Below, piece by piece: positions 49,600 to 59,959 of a stretch of DNA of 64,000 nt (positions are counted from its first letter, which is position 1; every line of letters begins with the position of its first letter). This DNA is from Hedera helix. Lineage: Eukaryota; Streptophyta; Magnoliopsida; Apiales; Araliaceae. The stretch lies in NCBI GenBank assembly GCA_947179155.2, contig OX359270.1, positions 5,694,577-5,758,576 of the forward strand, written 5' to 3'. The notes under the pieces are model-generated. The model did not search any database. It saw nothing but the letters and a program-made list of their open reading frames with translations, and was not told where the DNA came from. The position numbers were made by a program, and so were the translations under genes.

Positions 49600-50260
49600 C
49601 ATCCGTTTTATTCTATGCGGTTCCTTGAGCAAAGATCCTCAATGGAATGCATTGTGCTTCAAACATATGCAACCCCTTTATCAAAGTCCCTTACCTGGAT
49701 GCATTGTGCATTGTGCTTCAAACTTATGCAACCCCTTATCAACCCCTTACCTGGATGCCAAAACAGGTACATAACAAACTATCTATATATAGATATAGAT
49801 ATACCATATCCCTAATGAAATGCAATTGTGACAGAAGTTCTATAATTAATGAGATGCAATTGTTCACTTTTTTCTATGATCTATTTTTAAATGGGTTTAT
49901 ACATGTCATGTGAGACTTAAATATTTTTTGTGATATTTGTTTTTTTTTTTTTACTTCTTATAAAAATTAGTTTCTCTCATGTTTATGAAATCAAATGAGG
50001 TGTAGGACCTCATGGGTAATTTTGACTTGTTTCTGCTATATGAAGGTTATAGTAATTGTGTGAGGTACAGTGATGTAGACTTAAGCTCACCAAGGAAGTT
50101 TGTCTAATTCGTAAGCTCACCAAGGAAGTTTGAAGCACAATGCACGATGCGCAATGCACGATGCGAGTAAAATTTATCGTAGCTATGCTAGATGGCTCTG
50201 AAGGGACTTTGATAAGGGGTTGCATAAGTGTGTGACTCAATGCAAGTAAAAAGCACCATT
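49600..50260. repeat. Complex inverted repeat
   Basis: GCAACCCCTTTATCAAAGTC (about 49669) recurs inverted at about 50200-50224 (GACTTTGATAAGGGGTTGC). Around each copy, CATTGTGCTTCAAAC and its inverse are themselves repeated in tandem. The arms are about 150 bp, separated by about 300 bp that includes a TATAGATATAGATATA run. It could be a fold-back element. Confidence 0.6.
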
Positions 50261-50554
50261 GTACTAACCCAAAAACTTAACTTTATTTTCAGTATTGTTT
50301 TGATAATCTATTCACTTTAAATATCTATCCAGTAAAAAGCACAATGAAGAAGAGATATATACTCGAGTTCTTTTACTGATTTACATTTATTTGAATATTC
50401 TCTTTCAACAGCAAATAATAAAACAGAACTCATTTTAAATTTAAAAGCACAAAAACGGTTCAAATTCTTCCAACTTAATCTAATGGCTCACATTTCATCT
50501 CATAAAAAAATTCCCGCTCAAATCAAATTCACCCCTACATTATAATAATCGTAA

Positions 50555-50568
50555 TAGTAATTACAATA

Positions 50569-50606
<38 letters not shown>

Positions 50607-50629
50607 TGTAGTAATAATAATAATAATAA

Positions 50630-50724
<95 letters not shown>

Positions 50725-50756
50725 TCAATAATAATAATACAGATAATAATAATAAT
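50555..50756. repeat. (AAT)n microsatellite, left part
   Basis: About 200 bp of AAT units. The tract continues on the other side of solo LTR C. Confidence 0.95.
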
Positions 50757-51203
50757 TGTAATGACCATGCATTTCATTAGTCATTGTAAATATAATTAAT
50801 AAATATTTAGCAATGAATTTAAACTTTTTGCATTAATTAATTGTGCATTAGATAATTAAATAAATATACTTATGTGCTTGTATATTTATTTAAAGGATTA
50901 AAGCGAGGTGCATAATTAATTAAAGCAAATCTAATTGGATTATATTTTAAATCCAAATAAGTTGGTAAACTAGGTTAAAGATATTAACCTAATAGTCCAT
51001 GTAATTAATTTAATTACTAGCCCATGTAATTAATTAAACAAGCCCAATGCCTTATTTAATTAAATGTAACCTAGACTATTTAATATAAGCCCAATGTGTT
51101 ATTTAATTGAGTCCAAACAATTTAATTGAATGAGCCCAATAGAAGTTATTCCCAAGCCCAATGTGAAGTCTAACTAAGGTCAAAACTTTGGTCAATGTAT
51201 ATA

Positions 51204-51246
<43 letters not shown>

Positions 51247-51496
51247 GTATTTATGCACAATTTAACATTAAAATTAAATAAAAAATGGGGCAAAAGGAGG
51301 GCCATTTTGCCGGCCAAAGTGGGGCCCAAGAGGGGTGGCTTGTGAGCTTCATGTTGCTTAAAAATCAAGCCATGTCATAAGTTGCTCAACCACTCTAGTC
51401 AATCACCTAGTCATTCAATGCAATAGTAATTATAATTAAGCACTAATTTCACCAACATGGGTGAATTAGCAAGCTAATGAAGAGTTAGTTGATGGC

Positions 51497-51504
51497 TATA
51501 AATA
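51497..51504 (+). promoter_or_regulatory. TATA box of LTR C
   Basis: GGCTATAAATAGAATGC. The transcript start would lie about 30 bp downstream, near CACTTGGTTCAAG. Confidence 0.7.
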
Positions 51505-52307
51505 GAATGCTCCACACTTGGTTCAAGTTTGTTAGTTCATTTGCTAGACAATTCTAGAGAAAAAAGATAGAGACTTTGTGAGCTAAAGAGAGATACACTT
51601 GTGTTTTGTGTGAGAAAAGCTAGAGAAGGTCTTGGTGGATGTTCTCAAGCTACACAACATACTTTGATAGGAGGAGAAGGAGAGCAAACAAAACCCAAAG
51701 GTTTAAAAGTACTCTCAACTTCTTCTTATTTCACTTTTGTAGTCTAGAAAGCTTTTGATCGGTTAAAATTTATTTTTAACCGATCAAAACTCGTTTTGAT
51801 GATCTAGATGTATTTATCTATGTAATATATGTATATTCATAGATCTATGTGTTTATAACATGTTATGGTATGTTAGAAATGCATAAAAATGGTAGAAAAG
51901 TTCATAACACGTTTTACCGGTAAAACCCTAACGATACATGTTATGTTTAATGTTGTATTTTGAAATGTACAAATCGAAAATTGGATTTTTATGGCTAGAA
52001 AGCTAGATCTATGAGTTTTAAAGAAAAACTCTTTTTGAACTTTTCAAAAATATTGAATAACAAAGAAGTTGTAGCTTTTACTACAAAGGATGTCGTTTTT
52101 CAACCATAAGTGGTTCGATCCGTAAATTTCGTGTAAAACGTTTTCAAAAAGACGATCGAACCATGGAATATTGTAAAACATTAAGTTAGGAACACATCAA
52201 CACTGATTTGGTGTTATTTGGATGTGTAGATTTCATTTAATCAAGGTTTGATCAAAAGATATCAAAACTGTCAAGAAAAATCAAATTAAGGCTTCATTCT
52301 GCCACTC

Positions 52308-52353
52308 GGCGCCGGGGCGCAGTGTTCAGTGCAATACACTGCGCCGGGGCGCC
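52308..52353. repeat. GC-rich inverted repeat in LTR C
   Basis: GGCGCCGGGGCGCAGTG and CACTGCGCCGGGGCGCC flank a 12-nt loop; the arms are complementary apart from the central bases. It is followed by GGGTCGGGTCAGGTCTGG, as in LTRs A and B. Confidence 0.85.
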
Positions 52354-52489
52354 GTGCACTGTTACTAGAAAAAAATAAAAACCAAACCGGGTCGGGTCAG
52401 GTCTGGTTCGGGTCAGAAAATGAAAAATGTTTCAAAAATCATTTTAGTATTTTTGGACTTAATAAATATATTTTTAAATATATATATAA

Positions 52490-53045
52490 TTGATTTAATG
52501 ATTTAAAAGTGTATAAATATTATTGAAATAATAATATAATAAAGGTAATAAAATATTATTATATAAATAATAATATTAAAAAATTATTAAAATATTATTA
52601 AGTGTATAATAATATTATAAAGTCAATAAAATATTATTAAATGATTAATAATATTAGATAATTAATAAAATATTATTAAATGAATAAATAATATTAGAAT
52701 AAAATATTATTAAATGATTAATAATATTAAATAATTAATAAAATATTATTAAAGGATTAATAATATTAGTTACATAATAAAATATTATTAAATGATTAAT
52801 AATATTAGATACTTAATAAAATATTATTAAATGATTAATGATATTAGTTACTTAATAAAATATTATTAAATGATTAATAATATTTTGTAATGAATAAAAT
52901 ATTATTAAATGATTAATAATATTAGATACTTAATAAAATATTACTAAATAATTAATAATATTAAGTACTTAATAAAATATTATTAAATGATTAATAATAT
53001 TAGATACTTAATAAAATATTATTAAATGATTAATACTATTATATA
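52490..53045. repeat. AT-palindrome array in LTR C
   Basis: About 13 units of a 35-40 bp repeat built on AATAAAATATTATTAAATGA followed by TTAATAATATTA. Confidence 0.88.
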
Positions 53046-53917
53046 TTTATTTGAACTATATTAAATAATTAATATAAGTTTTTTGTGTTTGAAATATTAT
53101 CAAGTAGTGATAATATTTCCTAAGTGTTTAATTACCCATAATTAATCAATTATGTGGTTCATAAGGTTTATAAAGGTCATTATACTTACCGGTATATGAT
53201 ACTAATTTAAGATCAAACTGATTTAATTGTCAGGTCCGTACAAGGATTGTTAAATTAAGTTGGTTAGCAGTAAACGATGCACGAGGCAAGTTTTCTACCC
53301 CTTAACTTGTACTTATTGTTGTAATAATTATTCAACCTTAATTACATTGAGCAATTCATTTATTGTTGAGCAAGTATCTACACTCGTAGATATTTGACAG
53401 ACCTTTGAGTGAATTAATTATCGAAAATTACTTCACATCGTTATTGAGTATTGTATTCGCTCATAGTGCTTTTGCAACTGTTTAAGATGTCTAAGCTAAT
53501 TGTTTCGGCTAGACAAATGTATGTTAATTCATTGAATTGAATATTATAAAAGCTTATCCAAACCATTGGCTGGTGCAGATTCTTACAGTAAGACTGAGAA
53601 AGAACAACCCTAGTTAAAGGGGACTTTTATTTGTCGGAAAACCGACAGAGCGCAAGAAATCTAAATGTGATGCATATACATAGGACATGAGAGGACTGAT
53701 CCCCTCAAGTGTCCCGTTATTTTTAACAAGGTATCAGACATTGTATGTCTGTTCTACCTTAGTAGCAGTTCACGGTCATTAAAGACCACTCAGCAGTAAA
53801 GAGTCAATACATTCTTTTATTGAACATTGATTCTTGATATATTTCACAATTGTTATTGTTGAAAATCTTGAAGTTATTTCCCTTCATCATGATATATCGT
53901 ATGATTGTTGTTTATAA

Positions 53918-53958
53918 ACTTGCTGAGTCATTTAGTTGCTCATTCTTGCTATATCATG
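53918..53958 (+). promoter_or_regulatory. Conserved LTR 3' motif
   Basis: AACTTGCTGAGTCATTTAGT then TGCTCATTCTTGCTATATC, the LTR C copy of the motif seen at 14584 and 19217. Confidence 0.5.
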
Positions 53959-54269
53959 ACTATATTTCAGCCAATCCCGAAAGCTCTAAATCGAACAAAG
54001 GCAAGGGGAAAGCGAATGCTTAGTTTTAGTAGATGCATGCTAGTTTAAATTACTGCTATATAATTACTGTTGTAAATCTTTTGTATTTCCCTTAAGATAT
54101 GTAATGTTACGATTAAGGTTAATAGACCTTGGGAAGTGTAACCTTTTGAGAATGAACCTTTTGTATTATTCCGCGTAGTTTGAATACAATTTATGTATTT
54201 CATTGTTGTTAAGTATTGTACAGTGAGAACCAAACCCAAGGTTAAAGAACCCGAATTTGGGGTCGTCAC

Positions 54270-54270
<1 letters not shown>

Positions 54271-54333
<63 letters not shown>

Positions 54334-54361
54334 GTAATAGTAATTACAATAATAATAATCA

Positions 54362-54457
<96 letters not shown>

Positions 54458-54507
54458 CTCTAATAATAGTAATAATAATAATAATAGTAATAATGATAAT
54501 GATGATG

Positions 54508-54556
<49 letters not shown>

Positions 54557-54605
54557 CGATAATAATAATAATACTGATACTAATAATACAGATAATAATA
54601 ATACT
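54271..54605. repeat. (AAT)n/(AGT)n microsatellite, right part
   Basis: AAT units with an inner block of about 17 AGT units (54364-54413). It is the continuation of the tract at 50555. Confidence 0.95.
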
Positions 54606-54838
54606 TTGAAATAATTTTTATATTTTATAATTTTCTTTAATAATAATACAGATAATAATAATATTTTTATTTTAGTCTAATTTTTCGTTATGAAGACAAA
54701 GCAAACAATCATGAATATTCATATGAATGATAAAGACTAATTCAAATTTGAACATCAGCATTACAACGGAAAAAGTAGGGAAAAAAGTAAAATTAGAAGA
54801 ACAAACAAAGGAACGTGCATTAGCTCTGAAATGAGTAC

Positions 54839-55138
54839 CTTCTTGAACACATTTTCATAACTTGCCCTGCTGATTAAAGAAAAAGCTAACACAAATATGT
54901 CTGCACCTCTATAACTCAGAGGCCTCAACCTATTATAATCTTCCTGGCCTATAAATCAAGCAACAGAACCAATTAGGCAACGATAAAGTACAATGAAAAC
55001 TTAATTTCCAAATCTTAAAGCCCAATACTCAGCAAATGATGAAAAAGTACCAGTGGTGTCCCATAATCCCAAGTTGACAATGCTCCCATCCACAGCAACA
55101 TCAGCACTAAAATTATCAAACGTTGTTGGAATATAATC
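54839..55138 (-). pseudogene. ROP/RAC small GTPase, exons 2 and 3
   Basis: Exon 2 (55138-55051) encodes DYIPTTFDNFSADVAVDGSI and VNLGLWDTTG, that is switch I and the start of switch II. Exon 3 (54948-54839) encodes QEDYNRLRPLSYRGADIFVL and AFSLISRASYENVFKK. The junctions are canonical (TTGCAG|GATTAT, CACTG|GTACTT, TTATAG|GCCAGG, AAGAAG|GTACTC) and match the intron positions I know for plant Rho GTPases. The G3 motif reads DTTGQE instead of DTAGQE. No exon for the G4/G5 loops or the C-terminal membrane anchor follows before the microsatellite at 54605, so the gene is truncated. Exon 1 lies nearby on the opposite strand. Confidence 0.88.
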
Positions 55139-55490
55139 CTGCAAAAACAGAACCCAATATGAACTAAAAACTAACCAAAAGACTTTGATACTAAGATAGA
55201 TACAAATATAATAAGAATTAAGTATACTCATTGATAGGATCTTTATTTCAAAGTCCCAAGATGAGGAATGGTAAGTCAAACATTAAAACATAAGTTATCC
55301 AATATGACACTTGCTATCATTTCTAAGGTACATCAAAAAATCAATGTCTTTTGCTAGAAATACAGTGTCAATGTTCCAACATTTGAGAACTTTTGCTAGC
55401 TTTCTCTCTCTTCAACTCAAAATTTTGAGGGTTTATATACCTGAGTTGTTGCTCTTTAGCTTACAACTTAATTAGCTGAAGTTTGAGATG

Positions 55491-55541
55491 ATGAGTGCCT
55501 CAAAGTTCATTAAATGTGTCACCAGTAATAAGTTCCCCACC
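55491..55541 (+). pseudogene. ROP exon 1, inverted and lacking the P-loop
   Basis: ATGAGTGCC... translates MSASKFIKCVTSNKFPT and ends at a donor-like ACC|GTGAGT. In ROP GTPases about 16 residues with the nucleotide-binding P-loop (GDGAVGKT) lie between CVT and SNKFPT. Here they are missing in frame. The exon is on the plus strand while exons 2-3 are on the minus strand, so the locus is rearranged and cannot make a GTPase. Confidence 0.82.
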
Positions 55542-55599
55542 GTGAGTTTCACCATACCCATCTCCCAAAAACCATTCTTTAAACCAGTAATAAGTTCAT

Positions 55600-56200
55600 T
55601 TAATTTTGCTTCTTCTTAGTTTATAAATGCTAGATTCAATTATGACCTATAAGTAATCTTTAAATGCTAAGCTTAGACAACATAACATTATGTTGTATAA
55701 ATGCTATTATTATGGCATTTCTTTAAATTTCTTAGATTCATTATTGATTATCTTATATCTCGACTATTTAAAATAATGACTATTTACACAACAACATTAT
55801 ATTGTATATTGAAAATAAATGCTAGACAACAGAACATGGCATAAAGAAATGCTAACAGAACATGCTAAAGAAATGATCATGGCATAAATCTCGACTATAA
55901 ATGATTCAATATAAATGATCATGGCATAAAGAAATGCTAACAGAACATGTTAATGCTAACAGAAATGTAAATGCTAACAGAACATCGCATAAATTATTCA
56001 ATATAAATGTTAATAGAACATGCTAATGCTAGATTCAATATAAATGATCATGGCATTCTTTTTCCTGGCATTTATTGGTATGCTTATTAGTACTACTACA
56101 CCACCACCACCATCACTACTTACTTCATTCTAACAGTTGAGCTAAAATTCCTACCCATGAGCTAAAAGTACCTGCTAACAAAAACGTCCAACTAACAAAA
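55600..56200. repeat. Irregular short-repeat region
   Basis: The phrases ATGGCATAAAGAAATGCTAA CAGAACATG and ATTCAATATAAATG recur many times in overlapping order between 55800 and 56060. No gene is seen. Confidence 0.6.
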
Positions 56201-56333
56201 ATGAAAAATGAAAGTACCTGTTGTACCTGCAACACCCAACCTGACTAACAAAAAATGAAACTAAGGACGGGGGAACACCCAACTTGGAATTTGAGAAGAA
56301 TAAGATGGAGGAACACCCAACCTGCTGCTACAA

Positions 56334-56660
56334 CTATGGTAGCTCATCGGGAAGCGTGAGGTCCCGTCGCCGGCGAATCGTGGTTGTCGAAGAAATGGGT
56401 GTTTCGGCAATCGGCGGTATATTTGGAGCGGTAGGTTTGGAGCGAAGGTGTTGATTTCTGATTTGGGCGGGCAAGCAATGGGTGTTGATTTCTGATTTGG
56501 GCAAAAGTGATTTTTGAAGGATTTTTTCTGAAGGATTTATGATGCACGGGAAAAGAGATATAATGAAAAGAAAACCACGGGGAAATGATTTGTGATCCAC
56601 GGGGAAAGTTTCTGAAGGATATATGATTTGGGCGGGATTTCTGATTGGGAGGAATCATTG
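56334..56660. other. Locally GC-richer unassigned stretch
   Basis: GC content is clearly above the surroundings. The phrase TGTTGATTTCTGATTTGGGC occurs twice (about 56449 and 56478). Two overlapping minus-strand frames exist but neither resembles a known protein. It may be a captured 5' gene region. Confidence 0.35.
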
Positions 56661-56749
56661 TGAGCCGTTAGATTAAAAGTGAAAGATCCTAACCGTTTTT
56701 ATGGTATGTCAATGAAGATTTCAAAATGGGTTGTGTTTTATTATAAAGA

Positions 56750-56752
<3 letters not shown>

Positions 56753-56800
<48 letters not shown>
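56753..56800. repeat. (TA)n(GA)n microsatellite abutting a TIR element
   Basis: About 18 TA and 6 GA units touch the left arm of the next element. Confidence 0.95.
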
Positions 56801-57414
56801 ATGATCCATAGCAAGCGTTTGCTATGGACACTATTCCAGCAAATGCATCTTTAACCGTTGAAATAATGATTTTAATGGATGAGATGAATCTCACTCGCTA
56901 TCTAAGATAATGGGTAGGGAAAAAAAATCTCAGTCAACCCGTTATCTTAGATGACGGGTGGGAGTGAATTTTTTTTTTGTTGTTGTTAAAGTTAGTTAAA
57001 AAAAAAAAAAACTCCACCCGTCAACTAAGATGATGAGTGGAAACTTTTTTTGATTTTGATTTTTTTTTTTGTTAAACTTAGTTTAAAAAAAAAAAAAAAC
57101 TCCACCCGTCAACTAAGATGACGGGTGGAAAAAAAAATTTGATTTTGTTTTTTTGTTAAACTTAGTTTAAAAAAATAACTCCACCCGTCCACTAAGATGA
57201 CGGGTGAAATTTTTTTTTTTTTTTAGTGACTCACATCCATTGCAGTAGCTTCCTTCCACGGTTCCACCTCTTCCAAACATAAACACGTACTCTTTCGAGA
57301 AAAATAAATATAAAATTGATATTTTTATAAATTAATTTAATATTTTTATAAGTGAATTATATTTAATTTTATAAAAATATTTATTTAATTTGTAAAAATA
57401 TTAATTTATATATA

Positions 57415-57425
57415 ATAATAATAAT

Positions 57426-57508
<83 letters not shown>
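57415..57508. repeat. (AAT)n(AAC)n microsatellite
   Basis: AAT units, about ten AAC units, then AAT again, directly left of the hAT insertion. Confidence 0.95.
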
Positions 57509-57510
<2 letters not shown>

Positions 57511-57529
57511 CTAAAAAATTGGAAGTCAT

Positions 57530-58354
57530 TAGGACTGAGCAAAAAACGGATATAACCGAATTACCGAACCGAATTAAAAAAAATTAACCGAATTTTTTCG
57601 GTTATTCGGGTATTTTTTATAATTCGGTTATATCCGTTTTTGTTTACGGTTTTCGGGTTCGGTATTACATTTTTTGTTATTCGGTTAACCGAATAACCGA
57701 ACCACTGAAAAATTAAAAAAAAAAAAAAAGGCCTTAAGCCTTAAAGTCTTATGATCTTATCTCACTCGGTCAACAGCATCATTACCAACTCAAGTTTCAT
57801 CTCTCACTCTCAGTTCTCATCCTTCTCTCACTCTCTCACTCTCAGTTCTCATCATCTCTCACTCTCTCACTCTAAGTTCTCGCCATTGATAATAAACGAA
57901 TTGACAAAATAGGAGCAAGAAAAGGTGGAAAAAAATGGGAAGTGAAGTAGCAGTTGAGGAGAGAAGGAAACCCAAATTTCTTTACCTTCATGGGTTCAAA
58001 ACCAGCGGCCACATCTTCAAGACCCAGATGGGAAAATGGCCTCAATTTGTTCTAGTTTTCCTAGATGCCCCTTTTCCCTGTAATGAAAAATCAGAGGTAA
58101 AATATATATATATACACCCAACCCATATTTCCCTGTAATCTATATATATACACACACACACTGAAATGATTTTTTTTTTTTTGAAAAAATAGAATTAAAT
58201 TCGGGTAATAACCGAATACGAAATTCGGTTATTCGGTAATTCGGTTATTTTTCAATTCGGTTATTAATTCGGATAATAATTTTTCGATAAATTCGGTTTT
58301 CGGTTATAACCGAACCGCCTATTCGGTTCGGTTATAACCGAATGATCACCCCTA
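57530..58354 (+). mobile_element. Non-autonomous hAT element carrying a gene exon
   Basis: Ends are TAGGACTGAGCAAAAA and the inverse of TAGGGGTGATCATTCGG. A perfect 8-bp duplication GAAGTCAT (57522-57529 and 58355-58362) is diagnostic of hAT. Both subterminal regions consist of dense CGGTTA/TAACCG repeats (about 57545-57710 and 58200-58345), likely transposase-binding sites. The middle holds the 5' end of a serine hydrolase gene. Confidence 0.9.
57935..58096 (+). pseudogene. FSH-type serine hydrolase, first exon captured by hAT
   Basis: The frame starts MGSEVAVEERRKPKFLYLHG and continues FKTSGHIFKTQMGKWPQ, then VFLDAPFPCNEKSE, ending at a donor-like CAGAG|GTAAAA. The order [KR]-LHGFxTSG ... 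GKWP ... DAPFP is the N-terminal beta/alpha start of the FSH1-like alpha/beta hydrolase family. A few residues between GKWPQ and VFLDAPF seem deleted. A CT-rich leader (CTCTCACTCTCAGTTCTC, repeated) precedes it, like a 5' UTR. The nucleophile-containing exons are absent. Confidence 0.75.
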
Positions 58355-58616
58355 GAAGTCATGCTATATTATTAATACAATATGTTGAGAAAGTGAATTT
58401 AAAACTAAGTTTAACAAAAAAAAATCCACCCGTCATCTTAGTTGATGGGTGGATTTTATTTTTTTTTTAAACTAAGTTTAACAAAAAAAAAAAACAAAAT
58501 TAAGATGACTGGTGGAGTTTTTTTTTTTTTTAAACTAAGTTTAACAACAACAAAATACAAAACAAAATCAAAAAAAAAAATTCACCCGTCATACATGTCA
58601 TCTTAGTTGACGTGTG

Positions 58617-58655
<39 letters not shown>

Positions 58656-58949
58656 TAATTTTAAAAAAAAAAAACAAAATCAAATTTTTTTTCCACCCGT
58701 CAACTAATGACGGGTGGAGTTTTTTTTTTTTTAAACTAACTTTAACAACAAAAATAAAAAAATTCACTCCAACCCATCATCTAAGATAACGGATTGACTG
58801 AGATTTTTTTTTTCTATCCGTTATCTTAGATAGCGGGTGAGATTCATCTCATCCATTAAAATCATTATTTCAGCGGTTCAAGATATATTTACTGAAATAA
58901 TGTCCATAGCAAACGTTTACTATGAATCATTCCCTATATATATATAAAT

Positions 58950-59400
58950 TATTTGTCAAATTCCCAAACATATACCTCAAACTTATAACATATTTTATAA
59001 TATAAAATTTGATAGTTCATGTGATACAGAAAGCCCAAATTGACTTTATCAACTCTCCTTTCAAATCTAAAAAATCTTCAGATACCACATACATATGATC
59101 TCAAACTCAAACACAAAGTCATATTTTTTTACTTATAAGTAATTTTTTTAAAATAATTATTTTTACTTTTATAAATTAATTTAAAACAAATAGATTTCAT
59201 CATAAATAAAAACTTTTTCATTCTCATTTTAATAATTTATAAATTATTTTAGTCAAATACTTTTTTAATTTATTTTAATTTAAATTCTAATTAATAAGTT
59301 AATATATTGCCAAACAATATTTATTTATAAATCATAACTTAAAAAAAAATTATAAGTGATTTTAAATTTTAATTATCAGTCGTTTTAAAAATAAGTCCCT
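58950..59400. other. AT-rich upstream region of the ARV1 gene
   Basis: No gene is seen. It presumably includes the promoter, but no clear TATA box could be assigned. Confidence 0.4.
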
Positions 59401-59404
59401 GCCA

Positions 59405-59524
59405 CTCAAATGAAGGGGCGTTGTGACAGAGGAGGTAGCGGCTGTAGACGGCGGTGGCAGCGAGGAGGCTGACAGGCGGCAGCAGTAAGGACGCTCGCCG
59501 GCAGCGGCAACGGCGGCAGCTCAG
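59405..59524 (+). other. Probable 5' UTR exon of ARV1
   Basis: A GC-rich island (GGCGGCAGC-type repeats) in AT-rich DNA, ending CAGCTCAG|GTAGGC. A first intron would run to CATTACAG at 59927, and the coding start follows at 59960. It contains a short upstream frame (ATG at 59410, MKGRCDRGG..., 18 codons). Transcription is inferred. Confidence 0.5.
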
Positions 59525-59959
59525 GTAGGCTTGTTCGTTTTTCCCCTTGTCTTCTTCGTCCTTTTCTTCTTTATTTTCCTCTTCCTTTCTTCTCTGGTTC
59601 GCTGAATCAGTAGCTCTCCTCTGCTGTTTTTTTAGTAACTTTAAATCTGAATCTGGGCTGCTTTGGGGTTGTTGGACTGTATAATGGCTATTTGAGTGCT
59701 GGGATTTGATGATTTGAGGCCTGTAAACAGCGGTTGGATTACGTTTGTGTTATTCCTGTATTTCATTTCTCAAATTTTTTATTTTCATTTCTCAAATTTG
59801 TTCACGAATATTAATCTCTCATGTGCTGTTTCTTTGCTAATTGTCTTTGATTTCCGTTGGTAATGTTGTTTTTGATTGCTCTTGTATGTGTTTCTAATTC
59901 TCGTTGTGATACAAAAATTCATTACAGATTTTGACTTTTAAATAATTAAAAGAAAGAGA

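Larger units (their letters stand above)
50757..54270 (+). mobile_element. Solo LTR C, inserted in an (AAT)n tract
   Basis: It begins TGTAATGACCATGC and ends TTTGGGGTCGTCACA. Flanks are ATAAT on both sides, though in a repetitive tract that match is weak by itself. Its order of parts (TATA, GC palindrome, AT array, 3' motif) and several phrases match LTRs A and B in the opposite orientation, for example GGTTCGATC...AAATTTCGTGT near 52110. It has no coding sequence. It is 3.5 kb. Confidence 0.82.
56797..58934. mobile_element. Long-TIR transposon with palindrome arrays
   Basis: Left end GAATGATCCATAGCAAGCGT and inverted right end GGGAATGATTCATAGTAAACG begin arms of roughly 430-500 bp. The arms contain repeated, self-complementary units like CCACCCGTCAACTAAGATGACGGGTGG, separated by A/T runs and AACTTAGTTTAAA. 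No transposase is present; the family is unknown, perhaps Mutator-like. TA-rich DNA touches both ends, and a hAT element is nested in its middle. Confidence 0.75.

Noticed and set aside
50535..50777. Poly-Ile reading frame
   Set aside because: Produced by the (AAT)n tract; the same applies to 54193-54609.
57580..58330. CGGTTA-rich repeats as a satellite or regulatory array
   Set aside because: They are the subterminal regions of the hAT element bounded by the GAAGTCAT duplication.
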